DNA of 64,000 nucleotides, taken from positions 1 through 64,000 of the forward strand of contig NW_023998438.1 of NCBI RefSeq assembly GCF_014805625.2. Reading direction: 5' to 3'. The notes below the pieces were generated by a model, which was given only the letters and a program-made list of their open reading frames with translations, made no database searches and was not told the DNA's origin. The translations under genes and the position numbers were made by a program. Below are positions 57,325 to 64,000 of this stretch, piece after piece (position 1 is the first letter of the stretch; the number at the start of each line of letters is the position of its first letter). The DNA comes from Glossina fuscipes (lineage: Eukaryota; Arthropoda; Insecta; Diptera; Glossinidae).

Positions 57325-58240
57325 TAAAACAAGTAAGAAAATTATATATAATCGTCACTAAATCTTTCATACCTATCAGGATTATAAGAGGCTAAAGAAA
57401 AGGAAAAGACCTAACTGTCCATACTTGATAATGTTGGGTGAGCGGGGCAGATTTTTTTTATTTTCAAAATAAAAGCGAAAATTTATGTCGTGTTACTGGT
57501 GTAGTTTATGAGTAACAAGCACAAATCACGGAAAAGAGAGGTATTTTCAATTTTTCCTGCATAAGCGTGTAGGCGTTGTAGGCGTGCCATTTGAAAAGCT
57601 TACATTACTTCCAGATTCTTTCGCTTATTTATCATTTTTGCGAATAGACGAATGTCTACCACAGATACTACACAGTTCCGCAGATGGGCAGAAGGAAAAA
57701 CAGGCGCGCTCCGAATTTGAAACTAATCAAGAATCTGTACACTTTACGAGTTGTTTGAAACTTGTGTCTACGCGTTATTAAAATATTTACGAAATAATTA
57801 AATTTTGACACATTTTATTATTGGGCACATGTGGTTAATGCTTCTTATTTTTTTATAGATACTGCAGCACAGCCCATAGAATAGACATTCAAATTTTTTA
57901 AAACTTATTCGCTGTACTTTATGAATAATGAAAAACAAAGTTGTTCTTACCTTACGTAATATTGTAGGCGTGATCTTGGATCGATTTGGCCCGTTTGCAG
58001 TAGTAATTTACGTGTAAGAACTTCTAGTGCTTCTGTTAAAATTGAAGTTCATAGCTTAATTTTTGCGGTCAGAAGAATGCTTACCATAAACATTGTACAG
58101 GACAGGCGGACATGATCCAGAATTTGATGCTGAGCAAGAACGTATACACTTTCCGGGGTCTTTGCAGCTTCCGTCTGGCACGTTTTGACAGAATGAATAT
58201 ACTTCTCATCCTTCGGTGATTGGTATAAACACAAAGGATG
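57325..58240 (-). repeat. Family C repeat, long copy
   Basis: The low end is the reversed 3' signature, AAACAAGTAAGAAAATTATA, then TATAATCGTCACTAAATCTTT and CATACC. The high end is the reversed 5' start, ACTTCTCATCCTTCGGTGAT, then TGGTATAAACAC. Inside, GCGTGTAGGCGTTGTAGGCG, the CACAGTTCCGCAGATGGGCAG block and GTAGGCGTGATCTTGGATCG follow family order in reverse. At ~0.9 kb it is the longest family C copy here. Frames at 57584-57781 and 58049-58234 lie inside it. Confidence 0.65.
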
Positions 58241-58261
58241 ACTTACTTAAATATAAAGATT

Positions 58262-58451
58262 AAAAACCTTACAGTGGGCCACGACCAACCATTAAACACC
58301 TTATACCACTTCCTTTAACGATCTGCGGGCTTAATATAACAATACAAGACAGACATAGGGAGAGGAAGGTAGGTCTACCTCAAGCCTCTCCTAGTGCTGC
58401 ATACACGCACAAACTTAATATACCTTTATACCGCAAGTGATGTAGGGCATT
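58262..58451 (-). repeat. Family A repeat, short deletion derivative
   Basis: The reversed 3' end (CAGTGGGCCACGACCAACCA, TTAAACACCTTATACCACTT) is joined almost directly to the 5' head region (GGTAGGTCTACCTCAAGCCT, ACACGCACAAACTTAATATA, CCGCAAGTGATGTAGGGC). At ~190 bp with both ends it is the most reduced copy in the window. Confidence 0.7.
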
Positions 58452-58592
58452 ATTAATATTACTATTATCAATTTAGCCAGAAAATAACTTGTAAGACTAA
58501 AATGTTAAAGTACTAGTATCTAAGGCTATCGGCGTTATTAAAAATTCTACCGCATTTGAGATTTGAACTCACGATCATTAAAGACAAAATTA
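58452..58592 (-). mobile_element. tRNA-derived SINE copy
   Basis: On the minus strand: GATCGTGAGTTCAAATCTCA (B box with one change), AATGCGGTAGAATTTTTAAT, ACGCCGATAGCCTTAGATAC, TTTTAGTCTTACAAGTTATT and a TAATAGTAATATTAATAAT tail. It is closely colinear with the 20.2-kb copy over ~120 bp. Its tail abuts the head of the family A element at 58451, so one inserted at the edge of the other. Confidence 0.7.
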
Positions 58593-58889
58593 AAAACAAA
58601 ATTATAGAATTATAAAAAATTTTAAATATGTAATTTATATGTAATTTATATTTTAATATATATTTTAATTAAAAAAAAATAAAAATAGCGATTCTACTCT
58701 TTTAATGAAAAAAATTGGATGGAACAAAGAAGTTCATTTCAACATACACTGAAAACGGCGCACGCGAGAAGGCTCTTAAGGATTACGACGAATATGCTTA
58801 ACTGTTACCGTTTCAGTTTTTTTGTGTAACAGCATTTTGGCAGCAACATCATAACAACGATATAGGTCATAAGGCTGTCACACATTTCC

Positions 58890-59110
58890 TACTTGGAAGG
58901 ATTTGGTATAAAATTAACTGTCTGTCCATCTATCCGTCTTGTATTCCTGTGTTCAAACTATATTACGTCATTTTTGACGTGTTTTTACCAAAGAGCGGAT
59001 CAAATATTCGACCATTGCAACTGTATTAAGCGAAGTGGTGCTTTGTATTTAATTGTTGGGCCACGGCTCACTGCAATGTTTATAATCTACGAAAGTTGTG
59101 GTAAAGGAGC
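58890..59110 (+). repeat. Family A repeat fragment
   Basis: GTATAAAATTAACTGTCTGT, then CCATCTATCCGTC and CCTGTGTTCAAACTATATTA, then ACCAAAGAGCGGATC, give the 5' internal order. TGTATTAAGCGAAGTGGTGC closes it. The frame at 58893-59114 is a shadow. Confidence 0.55.
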
Positions 59111-59129
59111 TTAAGATAAATCCACTTTT

Positions 59130-59515
59130 CATTATACCCATAGATTCAGCATCGTAATTTGAATTGATCTAAGCCTGTCTGCCTATCTGATGTCCGTTCG
59201 TTTTGTAAATGTGTCGTTCAGCACCTCATAAACTGAGAACAATTCTGTCTTTAAAAAGGAATGAAAAAGTGTGTAGTATCTGTGATAGCCATACCCTCGT
59301 TAGCGAAAATTTGCAAAAGAATTTGAAAGCATGCTATACTTTTCCAACCACGCGCCTACAACGCTTACACGTCAAACTTTTATTTTGAAAAGAGGAAAAA
59401 GGAGCCGCGACCACGTCATATTATAGAGCATGAAAATTTACCCCTTTTTTTATTTTGTCTATTCTAGGATAACGGTGATGGGTATAACTGAATATAATTT
59501 CCCTATTCGTTGTAG
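59130..59515 (+). repeat. Chimeric family A to family C repeat
   Basis: It begins with family A sequence (CATTATACCCATAGATTCAG, CATCGTAATTTGAATTGATC, TAAGCCTGTCTGCC). It turns into family C at about 59215 (AACTGAGAACAATTCTGTC, AAAAAGGAATGAAAAAGTGT) and ends with the C terminus GATAACGGTGATGGGTATAA, then CTGAATATAATTTCCCTATT and CGTTG. The switch falls near the GTCY block, common to both families. Confidence 0.55.
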
Positions 59516-60466
59516 TATCTATTTTCATCGGAAAGTCGCGCTTTCTATATGGGATTTGAAATAATGAATTTTGTCTCGCATTTGCCGCATTTCCAATAAT
59601 TAGTTTTTACCTACGTTGCAATCATTCTATTACGATTCTATAAATGCTCTCTGGTTTCCGATTCTCAAAAGAATTTTTGCACTGTAACGTTTCCTAAGAC
59701 TAAATGCGATAACTTTTCCATTTGAGTTTTTGAAACCACTTTAGCAAAATATATGGATTGTAAGGACCAAAGTTACGCAGCTTGTTTTGGTGTTTGGTGC
59801 ATATAATTTAAGGCCACTATTTTGTCTTCATTTCCCTACATATACTTCGTTGCATCTTCGTATCAATTAAGTATGGTTAGTTAGTTAAAAATTGCTTTAC
59901 TTCTTTTATTTTCCAATGACTGGTACTAGTTAAAGATGTCAGGCTTTAGGTCGCCTGCATAACACTGCAGAATACTGTACTGCCGCACGAAAGGTGATGG
60001 GAATGCTGCAAAGATCAGCTGACAATTCTCTAATGTGATTAAATTATTGATTGGCAAAATCAGCAAGTACGAAAAGTGTACACAAGAAGAAGATGACTTC
60101 CTTCTTCCTTCTTCTGGATCGAACGGCAGAGGCGCTCGAAGATAAGGATTTTACGCAATAGATATATTACGAGAGAAGACTGACGATCCGTGACGATAGT
60201 TAGTTAAATATGGGCAATTAAATTATAACCTTTAGCCGTTAAGTTAACCACGTATTTTGCTTACTGAAGTAAGATTGTTTAATATAAGGAAATTAAAACA
60301 TCAAAGGGTGGAATCGGAGGGGAAATATTAACAGAAGATAGCAGCTCCTGCAAAAAGCCACTGAGACTTGTCTCGGCATTATTTGATTAAGAGAGCAAAA
60401 TTTTCCAACTAAGGTATAATTCGGCTTATCACGGGTTTTAAGGAAGCCATTATGAAGGAGATGGAC

Positions 60467-60498
<32 letters not shown>

Positions 60499-60574
60499 CA
60501 TGCATATATATGTAAAATGATATGAATATTTTTTTAAGAAGTTCTTAGAAGACTTTAATCGAAATGTTATTATT
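59516..60574. other. Intronic sequence, unassigned
   Basis: A (TA)n tract lies at about 60467-60511. Sequence near 59930-60180 is more balanced in base composition, but no frame or element is recognised. Confidence 0.45.
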
Positions 60575-61270
60575 ACTGTTTTTATATCCACCACTGTTAG
60601 ATGAGGGCACTCTTATTTTGTTTTCTGCCATAGTGTATGTAATACCCGTACAACGTATATATATTCTTGATCAATGTGAAATTCTAAGTTGATTTAGCCA
60701 TGTCTGTCCGTCCGTGTGTTGTTAGCAAAAATGAAGACATCGACTTCAAATTTGATGGAAACATTGGAAGATTTCGCTCACAGGTGGGAATTGAAAATGG
60801 GCAAAATTGGATGTGAATGAACGCAACTGTGTTTTTTTTAACAGAAATTTTTGGAGTTTTGCTCGTTACTCGGAAATTATTAAAGTTAGAAGGCTAAAAC
60901 TTTCTACATTTGCCTTACGAAATATTTTACCGGGTCCAAAAAACTAATCAATCTGCCGTGTCCACAAAAGGTTACGAGTAATTAGATTTAATTTTTTTTC
61001 CTTTTTTGGGGTTTTATAGTTACTTATCATAAGGCAAACAAGACAGAATGTTGAAAACTATTTTGTATACTCCTTAAATGAAGACATATTATCGGCCTAA
61101 AAATGGGTTAATTTTCAAATGAATATGGCAGACACCGCGATTATTTGTTTCGTAATAATAGCAGCGATATGGGTATCAAATAAAAGAATTTGCAGAGTAG
61201 AATGCGAAAAGCATAGTGGTGGGTATGCGAGATTCGACCCCCGCCGAATAAAACTTTCTAACTTGTTTTC
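60575..61270 (+). repeat. Family B repeat (mini-me/DINE-like), copy 2
   Basis: It is colinear with 11425-12195: TTTTTATATCCACCACTGTT, AACGTATATATATTCTTGAT, GATTTAGCCATGTCTGTCCG, GACTTCAAATTTGATGGAA, GCTCGTTACTCGGAAATTAT, TAAAAATGGGTTAATTTT, GATATGGGTATCAAATAAAA, and the end GCGAGATTCGACCCCCGCCG, then AATAAAACTTTCTAACTTG. The ATTCG-CGAAT hairpin (61232-61249) just before the end is intact here. The frame at 61119-61322 lies in the repeat. Confidence 0.75.
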
Positions 61271-62449
61271 TTTTTTTGTTTTTTTTTTTGTTCTATGCTT
61301 ACTTCTAGAAAAAGGATTGTGAAAGCTGTAATAGAAAATTGATTTTTGGAAACATTTTCAAAAGGCAGGCTTAGTGGAAAAGCGATTTTTCAAACCACAA
61401 ACAAGCCCGCAACGAGGCTCACAGCGGTGTAAAAGCCAGATAAAGAAAGTGTGAAAGCTGAAATATGACTATTTATTACCATAACTTGGTGATTTAGTTA
61501 AGACTTAGGGGCTTAGATAACGTTGCGAAATATTTGTCAATTGCTGAGACTTTAGGGGGTACACCAGATTCGCTCTAAGTTACACAAGTTTTCTTGCTTC
61601 TTTGAATAGTAAATTAGTTGTTGGTTTACTTGATTGCTTGGTTTAATGCCCGGAGGTTGGTTTTTTTTTTTTTTTTTTTAACTTATGTTGCATGTTGTGA
61701 AAATGAATTATAGATTCCAATTTCAATTTAAAATTTTTCTCTCTCCCTCTCTCTCTAATTTTTTGTTGTTTTTTTTTTTTTATTTATTTATTTAAAGTAA
61801 ACGTGATTCTGTAGTATGTTTTTTTTTAATTTTTTTTTTTTTTCTTGTCAATTTATGATGTTGGTCTTGGCAGTACGATTGGTAATAGAAAACACGAATG
61901 TAGTTTTGTTTTTCAATTATTATTTACATGCTGTATCAAGTTAAACCGTGAAACTATAAATAAACTTTAGCTTTGATTGTGTTTTTAAGAAGTTGAAGAT
62001 ATATAAGTAAAAGCAAAAAAAAAAAAAGGAAAAGTTGCGCGCATGATTTTCGGTTTAGGCTATATTTTAAATAATCACCTTTCGCTGATCTATTATCTTT
62101 AGAACTATCATCGCTAGGTTAGTAATACAACATAAGGCACCTGAAGCAGATGAAGATTTTCTTGCTATGAATTGCATATATTGGCATCGTTCAGAAAATT
62201 AATATTTAAAATTAAATGCGATGTCTGTAAAATCTTTCCGTCACAAGCGCCCAATCTCTTGATCATGATTGACTATAATTTTCTACATGGGGGGATCTTT
62301 CGAAAACAATTTAAATGTTTTTCAAAGAGAATTGGTCCCATTTTTGAACACCTAAATTCCTTTAACTAGGCCAGTTGACGATTACAAAGGTTAACGAAAG
62401 AGCTGGATGATCATTTGAATAAATTATATTTTTTTATATAGGGTCTTTG
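61271..62449. other. Intronic stretch with T-rich runs, no gene seen
   Basis: A CTCTCTCCCTCTCTCTC patch near 61738-61756, several long T runs and a TTTATTTATTTATTT patch. The frame at 62172-62369 has no domain. No dispersed repeat was recognised. Confidence 0.5.
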
Positions 62450-62459
62450 GGAAAGTGTT

Positions 62460-62830
62460 GTTCACTTTTGGAATAAAACATAATACAAATCACTATTTCT
62501 ATCTTCTAATTATGGTCCGAAATGGTTTGCTGAACTGAATTAAGGCTTTCCGAGATTTGCGATGTTGTCAGAAAAGGATCTTGCTCAACAACATCGTCGT
62601 CGATCAGAGATGATCGCCCAAAACATGTCTTATCCAAAAGGTCGAGATCATCTCTTTCATTTTCGAACCATCAGAAACTGAACCTCCGCCAAATACATTC
62701 AATAAATTTCTACAACCTTCTGTAGCATTTCCACCTCGTTGTTGGAATTCTTGCAAAATACAGTGGCAGACGAAAGTAAAAAATCGTCTTGTCACCAATG
62801 TCAACTTGTTTGCAAAAGCGAACAAAGCAG
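62460..62830 (-). pseudogene. mariner-like transposase N-terminal remnant
   Basis: One minus frame reads ILQEFQQRG, then GNATEGCRNLLNVFGGGSVS, matching the mariner opening (LFEFKKG-NATEACRNI-NVYGEGSVSERT). After a frameshift the next frame reads GRSSLIDDDVVEQDPFLTTS, then QISESLNSVQQTISDH, matching GRPSxIDDDxLKxLVExNPxLTTxEIAExLNVSxSTISDHL. It stops there, so the whole catalytic domain is absent. It is of a different mariner type from the remnant at 53-54 kb, judged from its DNA-binding residues. Confidence 0.8.
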
Positions 62831-62984
62831 ATAGTTGAGTGACTCGGGCCCCTAGCCCCTTGATGTCTTATGCACGTGTGTATGTTACAAGAAAGTCTTC
62901 ACCGTCCTAAAAACCACTTGCTGAACGTGCGATGGTACTCTAGTTTACCGGTCTATCGTTGAAAGGTATCTCTGCTCTTAATCT

Positions 62985-63377
62985 CCTTTTCCTCTACACC
63001 GCTTGTGGTGGAGGGTATATTAAGTTTGTGCGGACGCATATAACAAGCAAATGGGCTTAAGATAGATAAACTTTTTATTATACCGATTGATTCGGAAAAT
63101 GATTCTAAGCCAGTCTGTCTGTCTATTCATATTTCGTGTTCATGTTACAGGGTCCAATTTTTGCTTTACTTTGATGACCACCTAATAAATTTTGCTTCAA
63201 AGATGAACGTCATTAAACATGGTTCGGATCGGAACAGTTTTCGGCCACTTCCCATATAAAACCATGTTTTGAAAAGTAATCACATGAATGACTGTACTAA
63301 GCGAAGTAATCTAGGAGCTTAACTGCATTTAACATAATGCTGGACTGTGTGCCCCAATAATATTTTTATTTGTTTCT
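62985..63377 (+). repeat. Family A repeat with good palindromic head
   Basis: The head CCTCTACACCGCTTGTGGTG, then GAGGGTATATTAAGTTTGTG, folds back on itself. ATAACAAGCAAATGGGCTTA, a GTCTGTCTGTC block, TGCTTCAAAGATGAACGTCA, GGTTCGGATCGGAACAG and CCACTTCCCATATAAAACC follow. The copy then drops to a decayed 3' end (TGTGCCCCAATAATATTTTT, ATTTG) because the internal modules are deleted. Confidence 0.7.
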
Positions 63378-64000
63378 TCTGATAAAAGTTGCAAACCTCG
63401 CCAGCAGGCACGTGAGATTAAAACGTTCGCAATTCTTAACGGATTTATTTATTTATAAAGTGATCACGCCTTCGAAATTCGCCAAGTCAATTTTTTCTCA
63501 TCTCGAATCTTAAGAGGTTCTGGGTTTTTGTTATTTTTCATTTCCTCGACATTGCATGGCCGAGTTTTTCCTTCATTTTAACAAAACTTTTGCAAAATTC
63601 GAAAGCGCTTCCCATACCGAACAAACTGAGTTCGATCGTGATGGAACAGTTACAATGGTGTAAATCTCGACTGGTTCTCCTTCTTGGATCTTAACAAATG
63701 ATTTTATAGTCATAATATGCAAGCAAATTCTAACCTTATTCGTAATTCCAAAAAGAGGTGTTAGATAAAACAGGTATGTAGTGTAGATATGAAACCGAAG
63801 ATTTTGTATAGAAAACAGAAGTTTACCGTATGCAACTGGTAAAAAAGTTTTTTTTCGGAAACTAGCCCATGGCTAGTCGTATATTTGTCCCATATGTTTG
63901 ACAATTTATGGATACTACACTGAAAAAACTTTTGCTTTTTGGAGGCAGACTAGCGCTTTCCGCGCTCAGCAATTGCGTTTCCTATCAATATAAACGAGGG
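63378..64000. other. Intronic sequence to window end, no gene seen
   Basis: No family A, B or C, SINE, LINE or mariner structure and no credible exon. No splice-acceptor and frame combination matching a later Glut4EF exon was recognised. Confidence 0.45.

Overview
This window reads as nuclear DNA of a higher fly (Diptera, Brachycera). It is AT-rich, dense in TA/CA/GA microsatellites and full of decayed transposable elements. The mix of mariner remnants, Jockey/I-like LINE remnants, a tRNA-derived SINE and mini-me/DINE-like repeats carrying GTCY microsatellites suits a tephritid-type fruit fly, but species and even family are inference. It is not bacterial: there are no operons, and almost every open frame is low complexity or a chance frame inside a repeat.

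One protein-coding exon is well supported: the first coding exon (42350-42847, + strand) of a GLUT4 enhancer factor homologue (Drosophila Glut4EF, vertebrate ZNF395/SLC2A4RG/ZNF704 family). It ends in phase 0 at a GT donor, so the rest of the protein, including the zinc finger, lies beyond the window or in exons not recognised here. About 6 kb upstream is a candidate core promoter (Inr plus DPE-like motif, 35949-35988) followed by a CAA-rich, A-rich stretch that looks like a fly 5' UTR exon and ends at a GTAAGT donor (37381). The proposed model is: promoter near 35.95 kb, non-coding exon 1 to 37380, intron 1 (37381-42298), exon 2 with the ATG at 42350, then a long repeat-filled intron running to the window end. 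Sequence before 35.9 kb would be upstream intergenic DNA or part of another gene's intron.

Repeats fill most of the rest. Three related non-autonomous families (called A, B and C here) account for over thirty copies or fragments on both strands. They share a GTCY-rich block and a common 3' end: a short hairpin followed by a TATAAT-like stretch and TTCTTACTTG. This resembles mini-me/DINE-1 (Helentron-associated) elements. One family A copy (43535-44945), just inside the intron after the Glut4EF coding exon, is a foldback with long inverted arms. Four mariner-like transposase remnants all lie on the minus strand (38.1-38.8, 48.0-48.3, 53.3-54.1, 62.5-62.8 kb) and all are dead. Two LINE remnants lie on the plus strand (5.4-6.6 and 9.2-10.4 kb). 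Four or five copies of a tRNA-derived SINE are scattered through the window.

Tandem arrays include a block of ~120-bp units (22.5-23.1 kb), a 51-bp minisatellite (29.47-29.60 kb), a CTATGC-rich minisatellite (46.6-46.86 kb), a 303-bp dimer (20.69-21.30 kb) and long (GA)n and (TA)n tracts. A 10-N assembly gap sits at 55106-55115.
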